Positions 47,207-56,450 are shown, counted from the first letter of the stretch. The stretch: 64,000 nt of DNA from Paraburkholderia sp. DHOC27 (GCF_003429005.1 NZ_QVQV01000002.1:655700-719699), one strand, 5' to 3'. Made by a program: numbers and translations. Notes: generated by a model from the sequence alone, not told the origin.

Positions 47207-49834
47207 TCAATATGAGTAAATCACGCCGAAGAACACACCACGCGAGCGATCATCGCCCGCAAGGTGCCAGCGGTACTGCACCGACAGATCCACATACGAA
47301 CGCGGCGCGTCGTACTTGCTGTCGCGGAACCAGTAGCGCGTCGACACACCGACACCCGCCCCAAGCGGAATGCTGTGATCGACCGTGGAGTCGTAATCCG
47401 CGCCGATCACGGCATACGGGAACACTGTCCAGCGCGGACTGAAGCGATCCAGCCGGTACGTGCGGCCCATTTCGATGCTGCCCGTGCCGTAGCTCGATTC
47501 GCGGTTCAGGTAGTAGCCACCCTCGCCATAGATCTGCGCGGTCCACCACGACGGCACGTCGACCCGGCGCTCGGTGCCGAAGCCACCCGAATACGCAACG
47601 CGTGCCAGCCAGTCCGGATCCACCTGATTGCCGATCGGGATGACGCGCTCGAAGGCGAAAATCGCGTCGATATCCGCGAACGGCTTCACGCGTGCGCCGA
47701 GCGAAGCCTGCAAGGTATCCACCCCGCTCGGCTGGCCGCCCTTGACGCCGAAGCTGTCGTAAGCCCGCGCGTAGACCTCGAACAGACGGTCGCCGAGACT
47801 GCCGAACGGCCGCCAGTAGACTTCCGAACCCGCCTGCCAGTTGTTCGAGACGCCTGGTGTGGGCGAGGACGCGAAGCCTGGCTGGATACCGGCACCGCGA
47901 TAGTTCAGCGAAGTGTCGAAGCCCCAGTTGCGCGTCACGTCGGCATGGGCGCTGCGCATCTCGTACAACTGCGCCGGCGTGGCGGCCGCGTCGCCGTCTG
48001 CGGGTGCGAGGCCGGCGTCGATGCCGCGTTCGAAGTACGCGGCGGCGTCCTTATTGCGGTGCGCCTGCAGCGACGCATAGGCGGCGTCGGCCGTCGCGCT
48101 GGGCGGCAGCTTGCCGTCCTTGTCGGCCTGCTTGAAGCGCGCGGCGGCATCGCGGTTGTCGCCGGCACGCTGCGCGATGTAGGCCGCGGTCAGGTCCGGC
48201 ATGGCCGCGAGCAAGCCGTCATCGACCGCTTGCCGTGCCTGCGCAGTCGCTTCCTTGTCGTCGCCCGCGTTGGTCAACGCGTTGATCAGTTCGACGCGAT
48301 GCTCGGCATCGTTAGGCGCGGCTTTCACGGCTTCCCGCGCAAAACCCACGGCCGCCTTCTTGTCGCCGCTGGTGGTTGCCTCGGTGACCGCGCGCGCAGC
48401 CGCGAAACCTGGATCGGCGGCGTACACGTCGCAGTTGGCGCCGAATACGCTGCCACTGCAATCGAGGATGGGACGCTTCGCAGGATCGAGCGGCGTGGCC
48501 GGCAACGTGGCCGCTGCGGGCTGGGCCGTGGCCTCGCTTGCGCTCACGGCTGGCGTTGCTGCCGTTGTAGCTGTTGCGGTTGCCGCCGTAGCGCCCTTGC
48601 CCGCTTCCTTCAAGCGGCGACGCGCCTCGTACAGACGCTGGGCGATTGGCGGATCGGTATCGTCGCCACTCGCCTTGAGCGGCGCGAGCAGATCCACCAC
48701 GCGTTGCGCCTGCCCTTGCGAGAGCCACACATCGGCGATGATCACGCGTGCCGTGCGCTGATTGCGCGCGGTGGCATCGTTCGCATGCAGTGCCTTCGTG
48801 AAGTCGGCGTCGGCCTGCTCCACCTTGCCCTGCGCCGCCCGCACATAGCCACGCAGCACGATCGGCATGATTTCGGTGTCGTCGCTGGCAATCGCGTCGC
48901 TTGCAACCTGCTCGACTGCCGGCAGGTCGTTCGCGGCAAACAGCACCTCCATCAATTGCAGGCGGTAGTCGACCTGATCCGGCGCATACGCCACCGTCTG
49001 ACGCCCCAGCGCAGCGGCCTGCGCGAGATCGCCCTGCTTGCGCGCCGCGAAGGCAGCAGCGGAACTCTTCGGCGCAAGCCGATTACCGATGAACGTGCGG
49101 CGCAGCCGCAGTTCGTCGGTATCACCGAAGCGCTTCACGGCGTCGAGGTCCGCGTTCCATGCTACGGAATCCTGACCACCTGCGCTGGCTGCGTCGATCA
49201 GCAGCAGACGCAGGCGCAACAGGTCGGGGCGCAGCGCGATCACGTCGTTGGCGTACTTGACGGTGTTCGCATAGTCCTGTTTGGCATACGCCTGATAGGC
49301 CGCCTGCCCCGCGACGAGCGCCGGGCCAGTCAGTGCATCCGGGTCGTTCGGCGCCGTCGCCTTGTTGCGATTGCGCGCCACCGCCAGGGTCGAAGCGCGC
49401 AGCGCATCGATCTGCCTTTTGCGCGCAACCAGTGCCGGATCGTGGCCGAGTTGCGCGATGGCTTCGTTGAGGCTATGGCTCGCATCGACGAGACGCCGTT
49501 GCGCGGCGAGTGCATTGGCGAGCAGCAGACGCAGCGACACCACGTCGGGCCGCTGACGGATCGCCTCACGCGCCTCGGTGATCGCGCCGCTGTAGTCGCC
49601 GTGCGCGAAATCGCCATACGCCTGCTGGGCAACGCGGTAGGCCGCGCCGCTCAGCGGCAGCGGCTGGGTATCGTTAGCGAGCGTGGTCGACGCGCCGGCA
49701 CCCGCACCCGTCGCCGCTTGCGCGGCATGAGCCGTGTGAGCAGCACCCAGCGCCAGCGTCGCTAGCGCGACACCGCTCCATGCATGCACCACCGGTACGG
49801 CGAACCTGCGCCACGTAGGAGGAAAATCGATCAT
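47207..49834 (-). CDS. nfrA: NfrA-like outer-membrane polysaccharide exporter with TPR region
   Basis: An 875-residue protein like E. coli NfrA, the outer-membrane part of the N4 adsorption/exopolysaccharide system. It has a signal peptide (cleavage about residue 38), a long periplasmic TPR region (about 60-620) with repeats of the form A-Y-xx-G-D-Y-xx-A, and a C-terminal NfrA-type beta-barrel (about 660-875) ending in RSRGVFFGVIYSY, whose terminal aromatic residue is typical for outer-membrane proteins. The ATG at 49834 overlaps the nfrB stop by 4 bp. BcsC, PgaA and PelB have the same TPR-plus-barrel plan but lack this C-terminal region. Confidence 0.88.
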   Translation of the reverse strand: MIDFPPTWRRFAVPVVHAWSGVALATLALGAAHTAHAAQAATGAGAGASTTLANDTQPLPLSGAAYRVAQQAYGDFAHGDYSGAITEAREAIRQRPDVVSLRLLLANALAAQRRLVDASHSLNEAIAQLGHDPALVARKRQIDALRASTLAVARNRNKATAPNDPDALTGPALVAGQAAYQAYAKQDYANTVKYANDVIALRPDLLRLRLLLIDAASAGGQDSVAWNADLDAVKRFGDTDELRLRRTFIGNRLAPKSSAAAFAARKQGDLAQAAALGRQTVAYAPDQVDYRLQLMEVLFAANDLPAVEQVASDAIASDDTEIMPIVLRGYVRAAQGKVEQADADFTKALHANDATARNQRTARVIIADVWLSQGQAQRVVDLLAPLKASGDDTDPPIAQRLYEARRRLKEAGKGATAATATATTAATPAVSASEATAQPAAATLPATPLDPAKRPILDCSGSVFGANCDVYAADPGFAAARAVTEATTSGDKKAAVGFAREAVKAAPNDAEHRVELINALTNAGDDKEATAQARQAVDDGLLAAMPDLTAAYIAQRAGDNRDAAARFKQADKDGKLPPSATADAAYASLQAHRNKDAAAYFERGIDAGLAPADGDAAATPAQLYEMRSAHADVTRNWGFDTSLNYRGAGIQPGFASSPTPGVSNNWQAGSEVYWRPFGSLGDRLFEVYARAYDSFGVKGGQPSGVDTLQASLGARVKPFADIDAIFAFERVIPIGNQVDPDWLARVAYSGGFGTERRVDVPSWWTAQIYGEGGYYLNRESSYGTGSIEMGRTYRLDRFSPRWTVFPYAVIGADYDSTVDHSIPLGAGVGVSTRYWFRDSKYDAPRSYVDLSVQYRWHLAGDDRSRGVFFGVIYSY

Positions 49835-51987
49835 TCGGAGGCCGCCACACCGCCACGCAGGCGATGCTGTTGCTGGATTACGTTGTCGAGTGCGGCGCGC
49901 GAAATCACTTCGCGGGCCACCATGTAGTCGCCGATCCGCCCGTGGCGATCCGGCCGGTAGTGCTGCAACGCCGCTTCGAACGCATCGCGCCGCACGTGGC
50001 CGTGCTCGATCAGCAGATCGCCGAGCAGCGGCACACCACGCACGGCCGGCGCCGCGTCTTCGGCTTCGCGCGCAGCCGTCTCGACACCGCGCAGCAAACG
50101 CAGACCCGCTGCGATCTCGCCTTCGCGGACGATCTCCTGCGTGACCGGTGTGCCGATCAGCGTTTTCAGTTCGTCGAGCACCGGCTGCGGCAACGGACTG
50201 GCCGTCAACAGCACCGCTTCGCCGTGCGGCCCGTCGCCTTGCGGCAGCGTACGATGTCGCACGATCGCTTCGAGCGGCAGACGTGCGGCGTCGTGCTGTA
50301 ACTGCTCCGTGCGCAGACGCCCACGCGGCAGATCGGCCTGAAACGCGATGGCTTCCGCCAGCGTTTCTTCGTCGAGCCAGCCCTTGGCCATCAGCACGCG
50401 GCCGAGCGGCGCCTCGCGTGCATGGCTTTCGCCCAGCGCCTGTTCGAGCTTGTCGGCGTCGATGGCCTGCCATGACACCAGCAGTTCGCCGAGCCGCTGA
50501 CGCCGGTCGATAAAACCATCCGCCGACGGAAAGTCGTGCATGGTCTTGTCCCATGCGAGCCGCTTGCCAGTGACGAGGTGCGTGAGGAACAGCTTCCACG
50601 CACGCGACACCGCCATGAAGTTGATGAAGTTACCCACCACCATGCGCGGAATCGACAACACGCCGTGCTCCCAGCCGTACAGGCGGGTCACGAAGTAGAA
50701 ACGCTGCACGACGCGCAGCAGCAGCGCCACGCCGTTAGCCCACAGCAGCGCCTGCAACCATGCGGAATCGGCGAACGGCGAGGCGATCAGATCGGGCAGC
50801 AGGCCGAACAGATCAGCCGCGGCGAACAACAGGAACTGCACGACGAGCACATACGCGAACATGCCGATGAAGGCCGTCACCGTGCCCTTGCGGTCGCGCG
50901 CCAGCAGATAGCGGTTCGCGAGCGAGCCGCTCCAGCCGGTCTGCTTCCAGCCTTGCAGGCCGATGCCAAGGGCCCAGCGCGCACGCTGCCGGTAGGCGGT
51001 GCGAAACGTGTCGGGGAAAAACTCGCGCACGCACAGCGGCATCGTCAGTGTGAATTCACGCTCCTTGCCGAAACCGAACCACGATTTGCGGCGCGTCGAA
51101 AACTGCACGGGAAAGCGCGCAAAAATGGACTGCATGCCCATTTCGCCGAGACGTGTGCCCACGTCGTAGTCTTCGGTCAGGCTCTCGGTGTTGAACGGCT
51201 GGTTGCCCGTGGCTTCGATCAGCGAGAGCAGCGCGCGCCGCGAGAAGCAGGTGCCCACCCCTGCCGACGGCACGCTGCCCGCCAGGCTCTCGCGCACCAC
51301 GAGGTCCTTCGCGTGCCATTCGGCGAACTCGTCCATATAGGTGCCGGCCACCAGTTCGAACCAGTTGCGTTCGAGCGAGGCCACCGGCAACTGGATCATG
51401 TCCTTGCGCGGCAACAGGTAGTTGAAAAAGCGCAGCTCGACCGGATGCAGCACGTCTTCGCTGTCGTGCAGCACCACGCCGGCAAACTCGATTCCCGCTT
51501 CGCGCTCGTGACGGAAGATGGCCTGGATCACCCAGTTCAGACAATCCGCCTTGCAGGTCGGACCATCGTGCGGCACTTCCACGCGGCGCAACTGCTTGTA
51601 ACGGCGGCGCATGCGCTCGACTTCCGCGATGGTCTGCGGATCGTTCTGGTACGTACCGACGAACACCACGTAGTTGCGGTAATCGAGCACCCGCACCATG
51701 TCTTCGATCATCGCCGCGATCACGTCGTACTCGAGCCATGCGGGCACCATGATCGCGAGCGGCTGCTCTTCATTGGCGTACAGCTGCGCGCTCGTGAGTG
51801 GCTTGTAGGTGCGCTGCACGGTATAGCGGCGGATGATCAGGCGCGTCCAGTACCAGACGTCGACGAACAGATCGTCGAGACTGGACAGCAGGATCAGGAA
51901 CGCCACCCCCGCCGCGACATATTCGAGCCCGTGGTAATAGTGGGCGACGAAATAGCCCCCATACCATTTGATGAGTGCAAGGCTCAC
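49831..51987 (-). CDS. nfrB: NfrB-like c-di-GMP-responsive glycosyltransferase
   Basis: A 718-residue inner-membrane processive GT2 enzyme. Catalytic features are VGTYQND (Asp116), DSED at 175-178, TEDYD at 271-275 and QRARW at 334-338. Membrane helices lie at about 22-40 and in the C-terminal half (370-395, 410-425, 445-465). After these come two MshEN-type segments (about 495-551 and 653-709) with RLGELL, LGRVLM and LGDLLI motifs, the module by which E. coli NfrB and MshE bind c-di-GMP. The start is GTG at 51987, overlapping the upstream stop by 4 bp with AGGA 6 nt before. In E. coli it is linked to ManNAc polymer synthesis. Confidence 0.9.
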   Translation of the reverse strand: MSLALIKWYGGYFVAHYYHGLEYVAAGVAFLILLSSLDDLFVDVWYWTRLIIRRYTVQRTYKPLTSAQLYANEEQPLAIMVPAWLEYDVIAAMIEDMVRVLDYRNYVVFVGTYQNDPQTIAEVERMRRRYKQLRRVEVPHDGPTCKADCLNWVIQAIFRHEREAGIEFAGVVLHDSEDVLHPVELRFFNYLLPRKDMIQLPVASLERNWFELVAGTYMDEFAEWHAKDLVVRESLAGSVPSAGVGTCFSRRALLSLIEATGNQPFNTESLTEDYDVGTRLGEMGMQSIFARFPVQFSTRRKSWFGFGKEREFTLTMPLCVREFFPDTFRTAYRQRARWALGIGLQGWKQTGWSGSLANRYLLARDRKGTVTAFIGMFAYVLVVQFLLFAAADLFGLLPDLIASPFADSAWLQALLWANGVALLLRVVQRFYFVTRLYGWEHGVLSIPRMVVGNFINFMAVSRAWKLFLTHLVTGKRLAWDKTMHDFPSADGFIDRRQRLGELLVSWQAIDADKLEQALGESHAREAPLGRVLMAKGWLDEETLAEAIAFQADLPRGRLRTEQLQHDAARLPLEAIVRHRTLPQGDGPHGEAVLLTASPLPQPVLDELKTLIGTPVTQEIVREGEIAAGLRLLRGVETAAREAEDAAPAVRGVPLLGDLLIEHGHVRRDAFEAALQHYRPDRHGRIGDYMVAREVISRAALDNVIQQQHRLRGGVAASE

Positions 51988-54176
51988 GACTTGTCCTGAT
52001 TCCTGCGGCGCGCAACCCGGGCGACCAGCAACAGCACGATGAACAACGCCACCAGCACGGCCGGCGCGCCCCAGCGCAGCCAGTCGAGCGCGAGCCACGG
52101 GCCCTTCGTATCGCTCGCGTCCGGCACTTCACCCGGATGACGCGTATCGAACTGGCGCAGCACGCCGCTGCCGTCGACGATCGCCACGTCGCCACGCGAC
52201 AGTTGCAGCGAGGCCGGAATGATCGGTGCGGTATCGCCCACCGTGCGATACACCACGCCTGACACGTCACCCGCCTTCACCGTTTCGATCACACCGACGC
52301 GGTTCAGGCCCGAGACGTCGGCGAGCATGCGGCCCGATGCATCGGTGAGCGAAAGACGGTCGCTGGCGAGACGCGCGACGCTGCGCTCGCCGTTCAGCGC
52401 GACATCTACGGCCAGGAACGGACCCTTCGGCGCAACGGCTTCGTTATCCGCCGCGACGCTGAATTCGGCGCGCGTCGGTGCGATGCCGGTCGCGTTCGCG
52501 AGGCTGGCAATGCGGCCGAGCACGTGCGGTGCATCGTTCAGATACGCGTTCGGCACGATCACGCTGGCTGCCGAAGCGAAGCGCGCCACCATGCCGGTGA
52601 AGTCGTCATCCACACCGGCTTCGACCAGCGTGATATGGCTGCTCGGCAACACGGCAATCGGATGACCCGGATCACGCGCCGTACAGCCGCCATCCGGCTG
52701 ACGCTGGAACACCACGCGCAGCAGATTGCTCGGCGCCAGTGCGTAGTGCGGAATGTGCGCGCTGATGCGCTGCGGCTTGCCATCCGCCTGCAGCAATTGC
52801 GAGCCGATCAGCACGTCGTTGAAGTAAATCGAGGCCGTTTGCGCGCTGCCGTTCGAGGTCGGCGAAGCCGCCACGTCGAGCACCACGTCGCCCGGCAGTT
52901 TGCCGTTGCCCGAAGCTGCGCCCAGGTCGAAGTTCGCGTCCCACGTGGCGCGGCCCTTGACGTCGAGCGTACGCGGTTCGCCGCCCAGCAGCGCAAGCGC
53001 GATCTGGTCGGCGTGCGTGTTCGGCGAGCGGTCGATCTCATGCACGACCAGCCGGCTCGACACGTCGATGGGCAGCCACGAACGGGCCAGTACCGCCACG
53101 CCGTCGTTGTCGCCCACCACGATGGCGGTCTGCCCGCCCAGATGCGCGAGACGCACCTCGCCGGGGGCGAGCCGCTTCGCGATGGCATCCGTGGCGCGGG
53201 CGCGCCATGCGTCGAACGCCGTGGCTGAATCAGGCGACGCGCTCACGACCTGCTCGCGCAGTGCATCGAGCGTGAGCTTCAGGTTGTTGCGCAACGTGTC
53301 GTCCGCGACGATCACGTCCGGCGCGAAAGCCGTACGCGGCGAGAGCGCGACGAGCGCGCCGACTTCCGCCGGATTCGCCAGCTTGTGCGAGCCGCCCGTG
53401 GCCAGCGCGGCGAAGGCCGGAATCGCGCGCAGCGGCGCCGGCACATCCAGCGTGCCGAGTGCGACCGTGTCGCCCACTTTCGGCCACGCCTGGCTCACCG
53501 CCGTGTGCCCTTGACGCTGCAACAGCGCTTCGACGCGCCAGCCGGCATCGAAGGCCGGTGCGGCGAGCGTGCGGCCGCCCAGCATCACCACCGGCTTTTG
53601 CGGCAGTGCGCTCCATGCACCGCGCAGATCGTCGATCGCATCCGGATCGAAGCTATACGTGAGACGCGTGGTGGGGGCGATACGCCAGACATTGCCGATC
53701 GCGGTCTGATCCGTACAGATGTTGTCGCTCAGCACCGACGACCAGTCGAGACCGACGCGCACGAAGCCCATCGAACGCGCGCTGCCGTCCACGCCGACGC
53801 TTGCCGAAGCATCACCCTGCGCATCCACCGGGCTGCGTGACAGCACCGGCGAGCCATCCAGCGACAGCAGCATGGTGGTGCGGCCGCCGTTGCCACGCAG
53901 ATAGCTGCCGTCCAGTTGCAGCGTTGCGTTGCTGAGCGGCAAGCCAGCCGGTACCGGCAGATACAGTTCCTGACGCGAGTCCGGGGCACGCAGCACGATG
54001 GGCTCGCGCATCCCGAGTTCGGTGAGCGAAACGGTACGCGTCGCCAGACGGCCACTGCCGAGTTGCGCGAAGGCGCCGCTGAGGTCAGCCGGTTGTTGCG
54101 CGTGGGCAGCCGGGCCCACGATCATCAGTACGGCGAGCGCCGTCAAGCGCAGGCGCAGAAACTTGGAGGGAGTCAC
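51984..54176 (-). CDS. BcsB-like periplasmic subunit of the polymer synthase
   Basis: A 730-residue BcsB-family protein. The signal peptide lies at about 1-27, the long periplasmic body includes DNICTDQTAIGNVWRIAP, which matches BcsB, and one C-terminal membrane helix (about 700-722) anchors it. BcsB guides cellulose as it leaves BcsA, so here it would guide the NfrB product. The start is a GTG at 54176 with a weak ribosome site. It is upstream of nfrB with a 4-bp overlap. No bcsA, bcsZ or bcsC is in the window, so this is not a cellulose operon. Confidence 0.82.
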   Translation of the reverse strand: MTPSKFLRLRLTALAVLMIVGPAAHAQQPADLSGAFAQLGSGRLATRTVSLTELGMREPIVLRAPDSRQELYLPVPAGLPLSNATLQLDGSYLRGNGGRTTMLLSLDGSPVLSRSPVDAQGDASASVGVDGSARSMGFVRVGLDWSSVLSDNICTDQTAIGNVWRIAPTTRLTYSFDPDAIDDLRGAWSALPQKPVVMLGGRTLAAPAFDAGWRVEALLQRQGHTAVSQAWPKVGDTVALGTLDVPAPLRAIPAFAALATGGSHKLANPAEVGALVALSPRTAFAPDVIVADDTLRNNLKLTLDALREQVVSASPDSATAFDAWRARATDAIAKRLAPGEVRLAHLGGQTAIVVGDNDGVAVLARSWLPIDVSSRLVVHEIDRSPNTHADQIALALLGGEPRTLDVKGRATWDANFDLGAASGNGKLPGDVVLDVAASPTSNGSAQTASIYFNDVLIGSQLLQADGKPQRISAHIPHYALAPSNLLRVVFQRQPDGGCTARDPGHPIAVLPSSHITLVEAGVDDDFTGMVARFASAASVIVPNAYLNDAPHVLGRIASLANATGIAPTRAEFSVAADNEAVAPKGPFLAVDVALNGERSVARLASDRLSLTDASGRMLADVSGLNRVGVIETVKAGDVSGVVYRTVGDTAPIIPASLQLSRGDVAIVDGSGVLRQFDTRHPGEVPDASDTKGPWLALDWLRWGAPAVLVALFIVLLLVARVARRRNQDKS

Positions 54177-54325
54177 GATCGTTTGTCTTGAAATAAGCGC
54201 GCAAACCTGAAACTCGGAATGCGCTGCCGGGTTAAGCCGAAATGCTGAAAATAGGTGGTGGTCCTGGGGGCAAAGCGAATCACCCAGGACGCGCTCGGGT
54301 GGTCGGTCGTGGCGTTCGCTGCGGC

Positions 54326-55513
54326 CTACAACACGGAAGCGGTCTGCGCGACGCGCCGCGCCTGCAATGCCGCCGTGCTGCCGAATTCGTCGAAGGGACG
54401 TCCCGCGAGTGCCGCGACGATGCGCTCCGACGCGTGGCCATCGCCATAGGGATTGATACGGCGCGCGAAGTCGTCGCGCTCACGTGCGTCTTCGAGCAGG
54501 TCCATCACCGAGCGCACGATCACTTCGCGCTGCGTGCCGACCAGTCGTACCGTGCCCGCGCTCACCGCTTCCGGGCGTTCGGTGACGTCACGCATGACGA
54601 GCACCGGCTTGCCGAGCGCCGGCGCTTCTTCCTGCACGCCACCCGAATCCGTGAGGATGATCGAGGCGCGCTGCATGAGACGCACGAAGCCGAGGTAATC
54701 GAGCGGTTCGATCAGATGCACGTTGCGGGCTGCGCCGAGTGCTTCCTGCACCGGACCGCGCACATTCGGATTCAGGTGCACCGGGTAGACGATCTGCACG
54801 GCATTGGTACTGGCAAGCTCACCGAGCGCCGCGCAGATGTTGGCAAAGCCATCGCCGAAGCTTTCGCGGCGGTGGCCCGTGACGAGCAGCACCGGCAGCG
54901 TGTTATTCAGGAATTCGAAGCGTGTATCGAGTTCAGCGCGCAGTGCGGCGTCACCGTCGATGCGTGCGACGGTCAGATTGAGCGCGTCGATCACCGTATT
55001 GCCGGTGACGATGACGCGCCCGTGCAACGATTCACGCGCGAGGTTCGCCTTCGAACTGGCGGTCGGCGCGAACATCAGGTCGCTCATCACGTCCACCACG
55101 CGGCGATTCATTTCTTCCGGCCACGGTTGCATCAGATTGCCCGTGCGCAGACCCGCTTCGACGTGGCCAATCGGAATGCGGCGATGAAACGCGGCCAGCG
55201 CGGCCGCCGACGCGGTGGTCGTGTCGCCATGCACCAGCACGCGATCCGGTTGCGCGGCCGCGAGCACGTCGTCGAGCGAAGCGAGCAAACGGGAAGCGAG
55301 ACCGTTGAGGGTCTGGTTGCCCGTCATGAGTTTGAGGTCGTAATGCGGCACGATCGAAAACAGGTCGAGGACCTGGTTCAGCATCGACTGATGCTGGCCG
55401 GTCACACAAACCACGGATTCGATATTCGCGTCGGCTTCAAGACGCTTGACGAGCGGCGCCATTTTGATGGCTTCAGGCCGGGTGCCGAATATCGACAAAA
55501 TCCTCGTTGGCAT
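54326..55513 (-). CDS. wecB: UDP-N-acetylglucosamine 2-epimerase (non-hydrolysing)
   Basis: WecB interconverts UDP-GlcNAc and UDP-ManNAc. The 395-residue protein has the typical N-terminus RILSIFGTRPEAIKMAPLV, HGDTTTA, HVEAGLRTG, PEEMNRR, and TGHRRESFG motifs with the conserved catalytic Asp, Glu and His. It is the first gene of the nfr-type run, 149 bp upstream of the bcsB-like gene. In E. coli the N4 glycan needs WecB, so its presence here suggests ManNAc as the polymer unit. It may also serve other glycans. Confidence 0.95.
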   Translation of the reverse strand: MPTRILSIFGTRPEAIKMAPLVKRLEADANIESVVCVTGQHQSMLNQVLDLFSIVPHYDLKLMTGNQTLNGLASRLLASLDDVLAAAQPDRVLVHGDTTTASAAALAAFHRRIPIGHVEAGLRTGNLMQPWPEEMNRRVVDVMSDLMFAPTASSKANLARESLHGRVIVTGNTVIDALNLTVARIDGDAALRAELDTRFEFLNNTLPVLLVTGHRRESFGDGFANICAALGELASTNAVQIVYPVHLNPNVRGPVQEALGAARNVHLIEPLDYLGFVRLMQRASIILTDSGGVQEEAPALGKPVLVMRDVTERPEAVSAGTVRLVGTQREVIVRSVMDLLEDARERDDFARRINPYGDGHASERIVAALAGRPFDEFGSTAALQARRVAQTASVL

Positions 55514-55687
55514 ATTATTTTGTGCTGTTCATGATGTTGATCGGCGGCGGGGACACGGATTATTCGCTCGATCACGCATGAGCCAAACCCTGTGATCCCA
55601 GGCCTTTGCAACACCGATGTCTGTGAGCGCCTTCATTAATGGACGCTTGCAAACCGAACGCTTTGGCCTTGCCTGACTAATATTCGT

Positions 55688-55717
55688 CCGGACCCACCGT
55701 AGTGGCCCCATATCCGG
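55688..55717 (-). promoter_or_regulatory. Hairpin in the long wecB leader
   Basis: On the minus strand, CCGGA (55717-55713) pairs with TCCGG (55692-55688), and inside it CCAC (55705-55702) pairs with GTGG (55697-55694). A candidate -10 element TATACT lies just upstream at 55740-55735, so a transcript would start near 55728 and this hairpin would be at the head of a leader of about 215 nt. The -35 element is not clear. Confidence 0.45.
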
Positions 55718-55903
55718 CTTTCGAATCGCCGGCGAGTATAACGGGTGTTTACGGCAAAACCTTCAACGAATTTAGGCCTGAGGGGGTACGCAAACGGCGA
55801 AATTCTGGCTGCAAAACAGGGGGTTGGCGGCTGTAAGCGGCGAGAAGACTGGGCGCAAACGTTTAACGCCGATTCACGTAAGGCGACGTGCGGCTGTTGT
55901 TAT

Positions 55904-55932
55904 TTGACAATGGTTAACCTTCATACTTAATA
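55904..55932 (+). promoter_or_regulatory. Candidate sigma-70 promoter with no gene close downstream
   Basis: TTGACA (55904-55909) and TTAATA (55927-55932) are spaced by 17 bp, close to consensus. Directly after it a CCGC-TTC-GCGG hairpin (55933-55943) begins. The next gene on this strand, DUF1328, starts 518 bp later, so the promoter could serve a long leader or a non-coding RNA. Confidence 0.5.
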
Positions 55933-56148
55933 CCGCTTCGCGGCATTACTCCGGTGACGCGGATTTTGATTCATTTTTGAAACGTTTTTGAACTGGATTT
56001 TTTGCCCGCGTTAAAGTTTCGATCAATCGTGCTTTACTTTCAACGAGCTTTCGATAATCGCTTTAAATCGGCAATGCGGAGTGCCCAAATTGCGGGATTT
56101 GGTGTGATTTGAAGCGGCGCATTCACCGCCCTGCCTTTTATCCCAGTT

Positions 56149-56181
56149 GGCGATGAGATGGCGATGAGATGGCGATGAGAT
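56149..56181. repeat. Three perfect tandem copies of an 11-bp unit
   Basis: GGCGATGAGAT is repeated three times at 56149-56181 without mismatch. It lies about 270 bp upstream of the DUF1328 gene and is not coding. Confidence 0.9.
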
Positions 56182-56450
56182 CGCGACGAGCGGGCGTTGA
56201 GCCAGGCCGAATACCTGGTTGTCCGAAAGTATTTAGCCTTGGCTAAAACCCATTCGGCCACCTGCGGCGCGTTGCGGTGCGGCATGCGCCGCGCAGTCTT
56301 GCTGACAATCTTTGGCGAATCCAGGCACAGGAGTTGCTCCACCACGGTCGGCGGCACCGACACGATCAACGCCCCGGTAAATGCCGAAGGCACGTGGACG
56401 ACAAAGGCCGGCCGGTTCCAATATTCCTGCAATCCATCGAGGAGAGACAC

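Larger units (their letters stand above)
55514..56450. other. Large intergenic region between wecB and the DUF1328 gene
   Basis: About 940 bp without a gene. It is distinctly AT-rich between about 55900 and 56100. It holds a candidate minus-strand promoter and leader for wecB (hairpin at 55688-55717), a candidate plus-strand promoter at 55904-55932 and a triplicate 11-bp repeat at 56149-56181, all described separately. No small ORF has a ribosome site or recognisable product. Confidence 0.6.

Noticed and set aside
47264..49765. 833-codon plus-strand ORF opposite nfrA
   Set aside because: It is an antisense shadow. The minus-strand frame has a signal peptide, TPR repeats and a barrel end; the plus-strand product is Arg/His-rich with no recognisable domain.
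49835..50599. Extension of the nfrA frame upstream through nfrB
   Set aside because: The region is nfrB coding sequence; the true nfrA start has a 4-bp overlap and a signal peptide.
39403..55513. Cellulose (bcs) or alginate (alg) operon
   Set aside because: No bcsA, bcsC, bcsZ, algD, alg8, alg44 or algE is present; the synthase and exporter are NfrB and NfrA types.
55514..55740. c-di-GMP (GEMM) riboswitch ahead of wecB
   Set aside because: The leader lacks the conserved GEMM core sequence and tetraloop arrangement by eye; only a generic hairpin is seen.
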